From Komarekiella atlantica HA4396-MV6 (GTDB lineage Bacteria; Cyanobacteriota; Cyanobacteriia; Cyanobacteriales; Nostocaceae), in assembly GCA_019359395.1 (NCBI GenBank), contig JAHHHK010000015.1, positions 124,001 through 188,000 of the forward strand: a stretch of 64,000 nt of DNA, given 5' to 3'. The notes beneath the pieces were generated by a model. The model ran no database searches and was not told where the DNA came from. It worked only from the letters and a program-made list of their open reading frames with translations. The translations under genes were made by a program, and so were the position numbers. Shown one piece after another: positions 45,386 to 54,019 of this stretch. Each line of letters begins with the position of its first letter. Position 1 is the stretch's first letter.

Positions 45386-46277
45386 AAAAAGCTGCTTTAT
45401 CTACCTGATGCATTGCAGAAATTTTACGACCGCCAGAAACTACTTGAGTGCGCCCCTGGCTAAGTCCTGTAGTGATAATTTTTGTTTCCCATTCTCGCAA
45501 TTGATAAAATTCTGGATGTCCCAAATAAGCTGTTGCCAATACATCCCAGAAATAATAATCTTGCGGGATAACCAATGCATAACATTGTCCTGCTAAATCA
45601 GAGATAGGGTAGTGGCGCTGTCGCCCCATTTTTTGGACTAATTCTGATGTGACTGGAACATTATTAGTTAGATCTAAAGGACACATAATCATTTCAATTT
45701 GAGTTTGCCACACTCGTGCGGCTGAGACTGGATCCCAATAAGCATTCCATTCTGCGGAACCATCTTGTCCTGCTTCTAAACTTTTTTCTACATTGCCAAA
45801 GACATTCAATGCACCGCCCATCCAGACTATTTTTTGAATCTTTGTTTCAATGTCTGGTGCTTTATCTAAAGCCACTGCAACCGTGGTTAGAGGGCCAGTT
45901 ACCATTAGCGTTACTGGTTGAGATGCTTCGCGCAACACCTTGATCATAAAATTTTGACCTGTGTCGGCAACTAGAGGGGTGTTGATAGTTTCGCTCTGAT
46001 TGAGAATGGGGAGATGATCAACGATAAAGGAATCGCGGCGATAGAGACTAGGAAATGGGTTGATACCACGCACAGTGCTTTCTGCAACTGGGATATGAGA
46101 AAATCCCATCAAATCGAGAATTTTACGTGTAGCGCTAACGGCTGGTTGAATATAACAATCGGCTGGAGTGACGACGACACCGAGAAGTTCGATATGATCC
46201 ATCGTTAACAGCAGCATAGTTGCTAGATAATCATCTACACCGCCATCATGATCCATTAATACGAGTTGTTTTGACAT
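45303..46277 (-). CDS. inosine-uridine-preferring nucleoside hydrolase with altered C-terminus
   Basis: The start is ATG 46277 (MSKQLVLMDHDGGVDDYLAT); upstream codons to 46442 overlap the divergent gene. The calcium-binding DHDGGVDD motif at the N-terminus and WNAYWDPVSAARVW, YYFWDVLATAYLG mark the IU-nucleoside hydrolase family, which cleaves nucleosides to ribose and base. The natural C-terminus (KAAFYAYILQQWQ) is followed by about 17 foreign residues read from the histidine-kinase fragment. The core enzyme appears intact and may be active. Confidence 0.85.
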   Translation of the reverse strand: MSKQLVLMDHDGGVDDYLATMLLLTMDHIELLGVVVTPADCYIQPAVSATRKILDLMGFSHIPVAESTVRGINPFPSLYRRDSFIVDHLPILNQSETINTPLVADTGQNFMIKVLREASQPVTLMVTGPLTTVAVALDKAPDIETKIQKIVWMGGALNVFGNVEKSLEAGQDGSAEWNAYWDPVSAARVWQTQIEMIMCPLDLTNNVPVTSELVQKMGRQRHYPISDLAGQCYALVIPQDYYFWDVLATAYLGHPEFYQLREWETKIITTGLSQGRTQVVSGGRKISAMHQVDKAAFYAYILQQWQSSSYRYPGITLRSAAAVS

Positions 46278-46292
46278 AAAAGGAGAATTAAT

Positions 46293-46724
46293 ATGGATGA
46301 GTTTATGGAAGTTGCGATCGCACAAGCAAAACAAGGCAGACAAGAAGGTGGAATTCCCATTGGTTCTGTTCTTGTTAAGGATGACCAAATTCTCGGCAAA
46401 GGACACAACAAACGTGTACAAGATGCCGATCCTGTTACCCATGCCGAAATTGATTGTCTCCGCAATGCTGGTAGAGTTGGTAGCTACAGAGGTACAACAC
46501 TCTATTCAACCTTAATGCCGTGTTACCTCTGCGCCGGAGCAGTAGTACAATTTGGGATAAAAAAAGTCATCGTCGGAGAATCAAGAACTTTTCCAGGTGC
46601 TAAAGAATTTATGGTATCTCATGGTGTGGAAGTAATTGATCTTAATCTTGACGAGTGCGAACAGATGATGAGCGAGTTTATTAAAACTAATCCAGAACTT
46701 TGGAATGAGGATATTGGGAAATAG
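46293..46724 (+). CDS. nucleoside/cytosine deaminase
   Basis: The 143-residue enzyme has the zinc site of the cytidine-deaminase fold: HAEIDC (His-Ala-Glu) near residue 50 and PCYLCAGA near 73. The sequence resembles fungal-type cytosine deaminases (GGIPIGSVLVKDD, GHNKRVQ) and ends with a typical NPELWNEDIG. It would convert cytosine, or a related base, released by the hydrolase. It starts 15 bases from the divergent hydrolase start with its own AGGAG. Confidence 0.85.
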   Translation: MDEFMEVAIAQAKQGRQEGGIPIGSVLVKDDQILGKGHNKRVQDADPVTHAEIDCLRNAGRVGSYRGTTLYSTLMPCYLCAGAVVQFGIKKVIVGESRTFPGAKEFMVSHGVEVIDLNLDECEQMMSEFIKTNPELWNEDIGK

Positions 46725-46809
46725 TCATTAATCATTAGTCATTTGTCATTAATTATTCTCTCCCTCTGCCCCTCTGCCTCCCCTGCTCCTCAGTTCCCCA
46801 GTCCCCAGT
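46723..46809. repeat. STRR-type tandem heptamers between deaminase and ribokinase
   Basis: Five heptamers (AGTCATT, AATCATT, AGTCATT, TGTCATT, AATTATT) run from 46723 to 46757, then a pyrimidine-rich stretch and two CCCCAGT copies at 46796-46809. The ribokinase stop codon and its last residues are inside this repeat. Confidence 0.8.
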
Positions 46810-47726
46810 CTCCTTTCTTTAAGAAAAGCATCAAACGTAAACCTATCTGGTAGCGAAGTTTGTGCGCCTGGTCTTGTTGTTGCTAAAGCACCCGCAGCCG
46901 CACCCCAAACAACTGCTTGTCTTAAAGAAAATCCTTCAAAAAGTGCCGCTGCTAAACCGCCATTAAAAGCATCGCCAGCGGCAACTGTGTCAATTGTATG
47001 AACTGGAAACGCGGGTACAAAGAATTTTTCCTCAGCAGTGGCACAGAAAACACCCTTAGCACCTAATTTGACGATCGCACATTTCACACCCCGTTGCAAT
47101 AAAACCGCAGCAGCTTTTGCCGCAGATTCCTCTCCATCTACAGAAAAACCCACCAACTGCCCTGCCTCAACTTCATTCGGTGTAATAATGTCTACCAACG
47201 GATAAAGTTCATCTGGTAAATCAGATTGTGCGGGTGCGGGGTCGAAAATTACTTTGATGTTTGCATTTCTTGCTGCTTTGGCTGCTGCAACCACGGCAGT
47301 AATAGGAATTTCTAATTGTAAAAGTAATGCTCTGCTTCCTGGTAATAAGTGAATCAATCGTTCTACATCTTCTTGATTGACGCGCCCATTTGCACCAGGA
47401 ATCACGATAATTTGATTTTCACCAGTACGACTGACGCTAATGATAGCAACTCCAGAACTAACAGTTTCATCTACAAAAATATTGCCAGTTTGCACACCAG
47501 ATGCTTGCAAATTGTTGATAAGTTCCTCACCAAAACTATCTGCGCCTACACGCCCCACCATCTGAGTAGGAATTCCCAATCGTGCTAGTGCTACGGCTTG
47601 ATTTGCCCCTTTACCTCCCGGTACTGTAAAAAAATTCTCCCCCAGCAGCGTTTCTCCAGCGACTGGCAACCGGGGTGTTGTCGCTACCAAGTCTATATTG
47701 ATGCTGCCAAAGACGATAATTCCCAT
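46749..47726 (-). CDS. rbsK: ribokinase with repeat-derived C-terminal extension
   Basis: Ribokinase phosphorylates D-ribose at O5. The 325-residue protein shows FGSINIDLVATTPRLPVAGE, PGGKGANQAVALARLG (N-terminal PfkB signature), FDPAPAQSDLPDE, TPNEVEAGQLVG and DTVAAGDAFNGGLAAALFEG with the catalytic aspartate. Family proteins end near FTFDAFLKER; the last 20 or so residues (GTGELRSRGGRGAEG) come from heptamer-repeat DNA. With the hydrolase and deaminase it forms a nucleoside salvage group. Confidence 0.9.
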   Translation of the reverse strand: MGIIVFGSINIDLVATTPRLPVAGETLLGENFFTVPGGKGANQAVALARLGIPTQMVGRVGADSFGEELINNLQASGVQTGNIFVDETVSSGVAIISVSRTGENQIIVIPGANGRVNQEDVERLIHLLPGSRALLLQLEIPITAVVAAAKAARNANIKVIFDPAPAQSDLPDELYPLVDIITPNEVEAGQLVGFSVDGEESAAKAAAVLLQRGVKCAIVKLGAKGVFCATAEEKFFVPAFPVHTIDTVAAGDAFNGGLAAALFEGFSLRQAVVWGAAAGALATTRPGAQTSLPDRFTFDAFLKERRLGTGELRSRGGRGAEGENN

Positions 47727-48244
47727 GATACTGCTTTATCTTTATCTTAAAGTCAGCTTTGTTGACGGTAGATGCTTCCATATGTTTTGGTTTTACCGTC
47801 ACAAATATTTGCTGACAAGGCTTGCTTTTTTACTCATTATCAGAATACCGTCTTTTTGAAAGAGCCACACTCAATTTTAATTACCTTGCAAGTTGTGCAA
47901 GAAAAAGTTTTGGTAGAAAGGTTATAATATACCAAATTAGTGTAAAAAATGACACTTTACTACTTTTTAGTAAGCAGTATCGATACTGATTTTTAAATAT
48001 CCAAATTGTATAAAATTTAGCATAAAAACACTAAAACTATTTGAGCCATCAACAGGATTGCGGTTAATAAAACATTAAATCGACTATTAATTTATGGTTC
48101 ATCAAGGATTTATCATTACTTAATAAATAAGTAAAATATACATTAAAGAAAATACATAAAATATAGAAACAGTAATTAGTATTTAGAATTTAAATGTTGT
48201 ATATTAAACATAAGATTTAAGTTTTTATCTAGGAGCATTAAGCG
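47727..48244. other. 518-base AT-rich intergenic promoter region
   Basis: It separates divergent genes (ribokinase leftward, protease rightward) and so carries two promoters. A TAGGAG ribosome site precedes ATG 48245. No RNA gene or clear repeat is recognised. Confidence 0.4.
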
Positions 48245-49393
48245 ATGAAACTCCACTTTGAAACGGATTTTTTCCTTAGCGTACTTGCTTCACTAAATGG
48301 ATTTACTCAGGCAGTTATTGCCCTTCAACCCGAAGCAATTTATCAAAAAGCTAATCCTGCTGTTGTGTTCATTGTTGCTCCACAAAATCCCAAGTTAGTC
48401 TCCTATGGTAGTGGTGTTATTATCTCTCCAACAGGATGGATTATTACAGCTAATCATGTCGTAGCAAATCAGCGAAATGTGACCGTTAAAGTGTCAGAGA
48501 AAGTTTATCGTGGAGCAGTAGTAGCACGAGATCAAAACAATGATTTAGCCTTGATAAAGCTTCAGTCTCAAGAAAGACTTCCAAGTTTAAGATTACAATC
48601 GCTTCCTCCTACAATTGGGCAAAAGATTTATGTCATTGGCAACCCGCTAACACTTGAGAAAAGCTTTGCGGATGGAATAGTCAGTCGCTTAGAAGATAAT
48701 GGAGTAATTCAATATACTGCACCAACAAACCCAGGTAATTCGGGTGGGCCATTGCTGAATGAAGATGGTGAGGTGATTGGGGTTGTCAGTCGAGGAACGC
48801 GAGAGGCTCGAACTGGAAATTTTGCTTCAGGAATTTACTTTGCGATTCCAGCCAGTAAGATACAGGTTCTTCTTTCCAATATGCAGCGAAATCCTGCTCC
48901 AACTAGACAAAGAGCCACTTACCATGCAGATGCCTTAGTTCAAGTGCGGAAGGGGAACTATCGCCGAGCCATTGAATATTACAATCAAGCTATTCGACTA
49001 GAGCCTCGCAATGCTAATATTTATGCTAACCGCGCCAGAGCTTACATAAGCCTCAAAGATTATCAAGGTGGGCTTGAAGATTATAACCAAGCCATTCAAA
49101 TTAATCCAAATTTCTCTGGTGTTTATTACAGTCGTGCTACTGTTTACCAATTGCTTAAAAATAAAAATAAAGCTCTTCAAGATTACAATTCAGCAATTCG
49201 CATTAATCGAAATTGGGGAAATCGCAGTATTGCTGATGCCTACTACCGTCGGGGACTGCTTCGAGTAAATCTAGGGGATAGGAAAGCCGCGATCGCAGAT
49301 CTTCAGACAGCAGCAGATTTATACTTAAAACAAGGAAAGACAACAGAATATCAACAGTCTCTTAACCAAATAATTAAGCTCAATCCTAGATAA
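48245..49393 (+). CDS. exported trypsin-like serine protease with C-terminal TPR repeats
   Basis: The 382-residue protein has an N-terminal hydrophobic segment, a trypsin-like protease domain with the triad His (TANHVV, near residue 74), Asp (NNDLALIK, near 99) and Ser (PGNSGGPL, near 163), then TPR units (ANIYANRARAYISLKDYQGG, SGVYYSRATVYQLLKN). A PDZ domain, as in HtrA, is absent. Proteases of this layout occur in many cyanobacteria; substrates are unknown. Confidence 0.87.
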   Translation: MKLHFETDFFLSVLASLNGFTQAVIALQPEAIYQKANPAVVFIVAPQNPKLVSYGSGVIISPTGWIITANHVVANQRNVTVKVSEKVYRGAVVARDQNNDLALIKLQSQERLPSLRLQSLPPTIGQKIYVIGNPLTLEKSFADGIVSRLEDNGVIQYTAPTNPGNSGGPLLNEDGEVIGVVSRGTREARTGNFASGIYFAIPASKIQVLLSNMQRNPAPTRQRATYHADALVQVRKGNYRRAIEYYNQAIRLEPRNANIYANRARAYISLKDYQGGLEDYNQAIQINPNFSGVYYSRATVYQLLKNKNKALQDYNSAIRINRNWGNRSIADAYYRRGLLRVNLGDRKAAIADLQTAADLYLKQGKTTEYQQSLNQIIKLNPR

Positions 49394-49455
49394 GAAATTA
49401 CATTAGCTTAAAACGTTAGTAAAACTTGGAAACCATCTTTGCAAACATAGGCGAT

Positions 49456-50994
49456 ATGCAAAACACAGATGTAGTCGTTATTGGTAGCGGTATTGGTGGT
49501 TTAAGTTGTGCCGCTCTTTTGGCACGCTACGGTTTTGATGTGATAGTCTGCGAAAGTCACTCCATCCCTGGTGGTGCCGCCCACGCTTTTGAGCGCAATG
49601 GATTCAAATTTGACTCAGGCCCGTCACTCTACTCTGGACTATCTTATAGTCCCTCTGCTAACCCCCTACGACAAGTGCTAGACGCCATTGGCTCTGAGCT
49701 ACCTTGCTTAACCTACGATACTTGGGGTTGCTGCCTACCAGAAGGTGATTTTAATACATCAGTGGGCGCAGAACAATTTTGTGAAGTCCTGATGCAATTT
49801 CGTGGTCATGATGCTGTAACCGAATGGCAGCGACTCCAGGGTGTTATGGAACCACTAGCTAGTGCTGCAACTGCCATACCACCAGCCGCACTACGCTTTG
49901 ATTTGGGTGCAGCTAAAACTGTGAGCCGATTTGCTCCATCTCTGGTAAAGCATATTGCAAATGTGCCTAAGCTAACGGGCCCTTTCAGCCGGATTATAAA
50001 TGGTGTTGTTAAAGACCCGTTTACACGCAACTGGCTTGACATGCTTTGTTTTTTACTTTCCGGGCTACCAGCAGATGGCACTAGTACAGCCGAAGTAGCA
50101 TTTATGTTTGCTGACTGGTATCGACCAGGTGTCGTGCTTGACTATCCGATTGGTGGCAGTGGTGCTTTAGTTGACGCTTTGGTACAAGGATTAGAGAGAC
50201 ATGGGGGGCGGTTGATGCTAGGCGCTCATGTGGAGCAAGTGCTTGTGGAAGGCAACCAAGCTGTAGGTGTACGTCTGCGTAATGGTAAGGAAATCCGGGT
50301 GCGTCGGGCAGTAGTTTGTAATACATCTGTTTGGGATACTTTGAAACTCCTACCAGAAAAAGCAGTACCAAAACAGTTTCGTGCCAAACGACAGGCGACA
50401 CCTGAGTGTGATAGTTTTATGCACCTGCACCTAGGTATTAACGCTCAAGCATTACAAAACCTCAAGTGTCACTACATCGTAGTCAACAACTGGGAAGCAG
50501 GCATCACAGCACCTCAGAACGTTGTGTTGATATCAATTCCTTCAATTCTCGACCCATCCTTAGCACCACCCGGCAAGCATGTGATTCATGTTTATACTCC
50601 TGGCAATGAGCCGTATGCTCTTTGGCAAGGAATGGACAGAAGAAGCCAGGAGTATGCCAAACAAAAGCTTTTACGTGCAGAAGTAATGTGGCAAGCTTTA
50701 GAGCGCATCATTCCAGATATTCGCTCGCGTTGCGAAGTTACACTTGTGGGTACACCTCTAACCCACGAGCGCTTTCTGCGTCGCCACCGAGGTTCCTATG
50801 GCCCGGCCATTAAGGCTGGAGTTAGCCTGTTTCCAGGCCCAAGCACACCCCTACCAGGGCTGATGTGCTGTGGAGATTCGACATTTCCTGGGATTGGTTT
50901 ACCAGCAGTCGCCGCCAGTGGCATGATTGCCGCGAATACGCTTGCACCTGTAAAGAAGCATTTGGCTATGCTTCAGGATATTACGTGTATTTAA
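49456..50994 (+). CDS. CrtISO/phytoene-desaturase-like FAD oxidoreductase
   Basis: ATG 49456 (MQNTDVVVIGSGIGGLSCAA) is preferred to TTG 49426. The FAD-binding VVVIGSGIGGLSCAALLARY, CESHSIPGGAAHAFERNGFK, FDSGPSLYSG and the C-terminal GLMCCGDSTFPGIGLPAVAA place it among carotenoid isomerase/desaturase-like flavoenzymes of about 510 residues. No other carotenoid gene is nearby, so the substrate is open. It converges with the next gene, overlapping by 14 bases. Confidence 0.82.
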   Translation: MQNTDVVVIGSGIGGLSCAALLARYGFDVIVCESHSIPGGAAHAFERNGFKFDSGPSLYSGLSYSPSANPLRQVLDAIGSELPCLTYDTWGCCLPEGDFNTSVGAEQFCEVLMQFRGHDAVTEWQRLQGVMEPLASAATAIPPAALRFDLGAAKTVSRFAPSLVKHIANVPKLTGPFSRIINGVVKDPFTRNWLDMLCFLLSGLPADGTSTAEVAFMFADWYRPGVVLDYPIGGSGALVDALVQGLERHGGRLMLGAHVEQVLVEGNQAVGVRLRNGKEIRVRRAVVCNTSVWDTLKLLPEKAVPKQFRAKRQATPECDSFMHLHLGINAQALQNLKCHYIVVNNWEAGITAPQNVVLISIPSILDPSLAPPGKHVIHVYTPGNEPYALWQGMDRRSQEYAKQKLLRAEVMWQALERIIPDIRSRCEVTLVGTPLTHERFLRRHRGSYGPAIKAGVSLFPGPSTPLPGLMCCGDSTFPGIGLPAVAASGMIAANTLAPVKKHLAMLQDITCI

Positions 50995-51658
50995 TTTTTT
51001 GAATACAAAACCTAGTTGCCAAAAGAGCCGCACCCGCTAGCAAAGTTGTTAGTACACTTTCAGGTTCAGGCACCGCAGCATCGGGGACAACTTGAGCATC
51101 AATTCGTGCAGTTCCACCCAATACACCTGCTAAGTTAGGGTTGCCAAGTACGCTAGCGAATTCTGGAGAAATTAGCAATTTAACATCAGCTAAGGTTAAA
51201 TCTTTGCCATCAAATGCCACACTTCCCGGAGCACTTAAATCAAACAAAACTTTATTTAGAGAGAATGTGTCTCTTAGAACGAGTCCGCTGGCATGATTAA
51301 CGGTACGTTTCAAAGCCAAATCAATTGAAAAATTACCAACACTGGTTTGATTATTAAAAGTAATAGTGCCAGTGTGTTTGATTGTACCTGAGAGCGGAGT
51401 AAAATCGTGTACGTTACTGAACTTGAAGTTAGTATCTGGGCTGATGCTGAAGCCAACTATAAAATTGCTGTTAATTGGTTGAGTTGTATTAGTGCCTGTT
51501 AAGTTTAACCCGATGCTGCTGAGAAAATTCAAGTCATGATAAACACTGGTGACTCCAGATTTTATCTGAAAAGTTGCGGCTTCTGACCGTATGGGCGCAA
51601 TTGATATAAAAGCTGCTGTTGTACAACCAACAATTGTCGCAATCTGATAAAAACGCAT
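50981..51658 (-). CDS. PEP-CTERM sorted exported protein
   Basis: The 225-residue protein has a signal peptide (IATIVGCTTAAFISIAPIRSEA) and a C-terminal PEP-CTERM signal (AAVPEPESVLTTLLAGAALL, then a basic tail with KIKYT). The region between is beta-rich with repeated FSISPDTNFKFSNVHDF-type strands and no known domain. The stop lies 14 bases inside the end of the oxidoreductase gene, in the opposite direction. Confidence 0.82.
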   Translation of the reverse strand: MRFYQIATIVGCTTAAFISIAPIRSEAATFQIKSGVTSVYHDLNFLSSIGLNLTGTNTTQPINSNFIVGFSISPDTNFKFSNVHDFTPLSGTIKHTGTITFNNQTSVGNFSIDLALKRTVNHASGLVLRDTFSLNKVLFDLSAPGSVAFDGKDLTLADVKLLISPEFASVLGNPNLAGVLGGTARIDAQVVPDAAVPEPESVLTTLLAGAALLATRFCIQKIKYT

Positions 51659-51904
51659 GGATGCTCCTTATTTTTCTGGTTAATTATATAAAGAAAAACA
51701 ATTTTTAAAAATTCCAGATTAGGTTACAGAAGGTTTTATCAGAATAGACCAAGTAGAGTGGATATTGTAATGCCTACCCTACTACCTAGCCAATAATACT
51801 ACATACTGAAGGCTTCCAAATTAGATTAAGGCAGAAGCGATCGCTTTTTCAACTGCCAGTGAATTTCTTGATATCTTGATAGAAAACCTCAAATTAAATC
51901 TCTG

Positions 51905-52604
51905 CTGACAATTACAGCCACTATTTCCCAACGGGCTATACTGCAAAACATTAGTTGGCAGACTTTTGAAAGCATCCTTGCAGAAATGGGGGATAATCGT
52001 GCCACGCGACTGGCTTGCGACCACGGGATATTAGAAGTCATGACACCTTTGATACCCCATGAACATATAGCGGTTCCCATTCAGATGCGGTACAACATTA
52101 CATCGTCAGGTGTAAGGGCACGGTAGTGCCCATACGTGTTAACCTTAGCTAAAAATAGCTTTACTGTTGGCCTCCTCATCCGCCAGAGAATAAATTCTCT
52201 GGCGGATGAGCGAAAGTCTACTTTAGTAGACTGAGGATTTTGGGAATATTTAGTCATCTTCAGATGACTTTTGCTATGAGCAAGGAACTTGGGTTCCTTG
52301 CGGAATGTGGATTTCACGTTAAGTTGACACGTATGGGCACTGCCGTGCCCCTACAGGTATACCTCACGTAAACGAGAACCGCTGCAACAAAAGATTAATA
52401 GAAAAGCTAATTGATAATTTAGCCGAGCAACTTAACCTAAACTTGAAAAGCACTGGTTCAGTTACTTGTAAGCGTCCAGACTTACTGCGGGGAGTAGAAC
52501 TAGATTCAAGTTTTTACATTCAGAATGAATCGGTAATGAGACAGAAGCAGAATCGTAGAGGCATAGATATGTTTTTCATTCATGAGGGTTGTAATTTGTC
52601 ATGA
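51905..52604 (+). pseudogene. Uma2-family nuclease pseudogene split by a MITE
   Basis: The first part reads TITATISQRAILQNISWQTF to DHGILEVMTPLIPHEH, the typical Uma2 N-terminus. The second part, after the insertion, resumes with KRLIEKLIDNLAEQLNLNLK, STGSVTCKRPDLLRGVELD and SSFYIQNESVMR. Between them lies 315 bases of foreign DNA. There is no ATG at the 5' end, only CTG, and the catalytic C-terminal half is missing after the QNESVMR segment. The gene is certainly dead. Confidence 0.85.
52069..52383. mobile_element. 315-base MITE with nested inverted repeats
   Basis: Ends are imperfect inverted repeats (AGCGGTTCCCATTCA and AGCGGTTCTCGTTTA, 12 of 15 matching). Inside are long inverted arms around 52115-52143 and 52318-52352, both containing GGGCAC...GTGCCCATACGTGT, and a 17-pair perfect hairpin with a two-base loop at 52175-52210 (CTCATCCGCCAGAGAAT arm), plus a GTCTACTTTAGTAGAC palindrome. 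No transposase is encoded. A target duplication is not clear (AACA is possible). Confidence 0.8.
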
Positions 52605-52768
52605 GTTATTAACCAAAAAGTATTTACAAAGGATAAAGGACTAATAACTAATGACAGCTTTAGCTAGTGAATCTGTAAATTGGATGCACATTAGTTTAAC
52701 AGCTTGTCGTCAGATATTGCTAAAAGGATGTATCATGTCAAAGTGCATTATACACAAGCCGTTGTTTT

Positions 52769-53149
52769 ATGCCTACTGTTGAACCAGACGAAAACCGAGA
52801 GCATCGCATTAAAACAGAAATCATTATCGATGCCGAAGACAAAGAAGAACGGGCAATGGGTTGGTATTACTACCTCGACGATTCTCTGAACGTACCTTTT
52901 ATGGCTAAGTGGACAAAAAAGGGACGTAAATCGACCTCTGTCGAGGAGAAACAAGTCGAAGTCCTGGGAATGGCACCAGACGATGAGTGTTTAAAAGATA
53001 TGTTTGTGGAAGTTGTTTATCCTGATGGCAAAGATGAAGATGTATTCTCTGCGAAGTTATCTGAAATCATAGCTATAGATGCTGATAGTGACACTCAAGA
53101 AGCACTGGCAGACTGGCACTATTGGCTTGCTAGAGGATATAAATTATAA
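52769..53149 (+). CDS. ccbP: calcium-binding protein CcbP homologue
   Basis: The 126-residue acidic protein matches what I recall of CcbP of Anabaena (ENREHRIKTEIIIDAEDKEE, RAMGWYYYLDDSLNVPFMAK, then VEVLGMAPDDECLKDMFVEV). CcbP binds calcium through surface acidic residues and its removal is needed for the calcium rise during heterocyst development. If correct, it supports a heterocyst-forming host. It starts at ATG 52769 without a strong ribosome site and has no operon partner. Confidence 0.75.
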   Translation: MPTVEPDENREHRIKTEIIIDAEDKEERAMGWYYYLDDSLNVPFMAKWTKKGRKSTSVEEKQVEVLGMAPDDECLKDMFVEVVYPDGKDEDVFSAKLSEIIAIDADSDTQEALADWHYWLARGYKL

Positions 53150-53183
53150 AATTAGCAATGAGCGATCGCATCGCAATTCAATT

Positions 53184-53744
53184 CTAGGACAAATCCCGAA
53201 TAATACGGCATGGATTGCCAGCAGCAACGACATTTTCAGGAATGTCTTTGACAACTACACTGCCAGCGCCAATGGTTGTATTATCACCAATTGTTACCCC
53301 TGGACAAATAATTGCACTGCCACCAATCCAGACATTATTGCCAATTTTAATCGGAGCAGCTAATTCTTTACCGGAAAGGCGAATTTCTGGTTCTACAGGA
53401 TGGTAGGCAGTGTAAATTTGCACATAAGGAGCACACAAAACATTTTCACCAATATGAACTGTGTTGCAATCTAAAATTACACAGCCATAGTTCATATATA
53501 ATCCGTTGCCAGCATAAATATTGTTGCCGTAGTCACAGTGAAAGGGTGGTACGATCAATACTTGTTGTCCAACTTTTCCAAATAATTCTTGCAAAATTTG
53601 CCGCCGCTGCTCTTGCTGTTCCTCAGTTGTAGAATTATACATTCGTAGAAGACGACTGGCTTGCTTATTTTCAGCAACTAATTCAGAATCATTTGCAAGA
53701 TATAACTCACCTGCGAGCATTTTCTGTTTTTCTGTTTTTTCCAT
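53184..53744 (-). CDS. maltose/galactoside O-acetyltransferase family protein
   Basis: The 186-residue protein has the N-terminal Mac domain (EKQKMLAGELYLANDSELVA) and an LbH domain with PPFHCDYGNNIYAGNGLYMN, YTAYHPVEPE (catalytic His), VWIGGSAIICPGVTIGDNTT and IGAGSVVVKDIPENVVAAGN. Length and motifs match LacA/Maa enzymes that acetylate sugars with acetyl-CoA. A physiological substrate is not evident from context. Confidence 0.9.
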   Translation of the reverse strand: MEKTEKQKMLAGELYLANDSELVAENKQASRLLRMYNSTTEEQQEQRRQILQELFGKVGQQVLIVPPFHCDYGNNIYAGNGLYMNYGCVILDCNTVHIGENVLCAPYVQIYTAYHPVEPEIRLSGKELAAPIKIGNNVWIGGSAIICPGVTIGDNTTIGAGSVVVKDIPENVVAAGNPCRIIRDLS

Positions 53745-54019
53745 GACATAATTTATAGATGCAATCGAATATATTTTAATTACAGAATTTGTTTGCCGAA
53801 TGCAAGCATTTATAATTGGCAGATTTTTATGTTTTTTAATAGAAGATAGTAGCTGTAATCAAATTCATATTACACCAGCTTATCACTAATTTGAAACTAA
53901 CTATTAACAAAAATGCATTCTAATAAACTTTCTAAAAAAACAAATTTTTGATACTAAATATAGTTGAGTTATATTAATTTGTATTAACTAACCAAAAATT
54001 GCAGAGAATTCGAGGAAAT

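Noticed and set aside
52081-52317. 78-codon minus-strand frame
   Set aside because: It lies wholly inside the MITE and crosses its hairpins; the sequence has no transposase features.
52651-52782. 43-codon frame just before ccbP
   Set aside because: It overlaps the ccbP start in another frame, has an unremarkable composition and follows a pseudogene; nothing supports translation.
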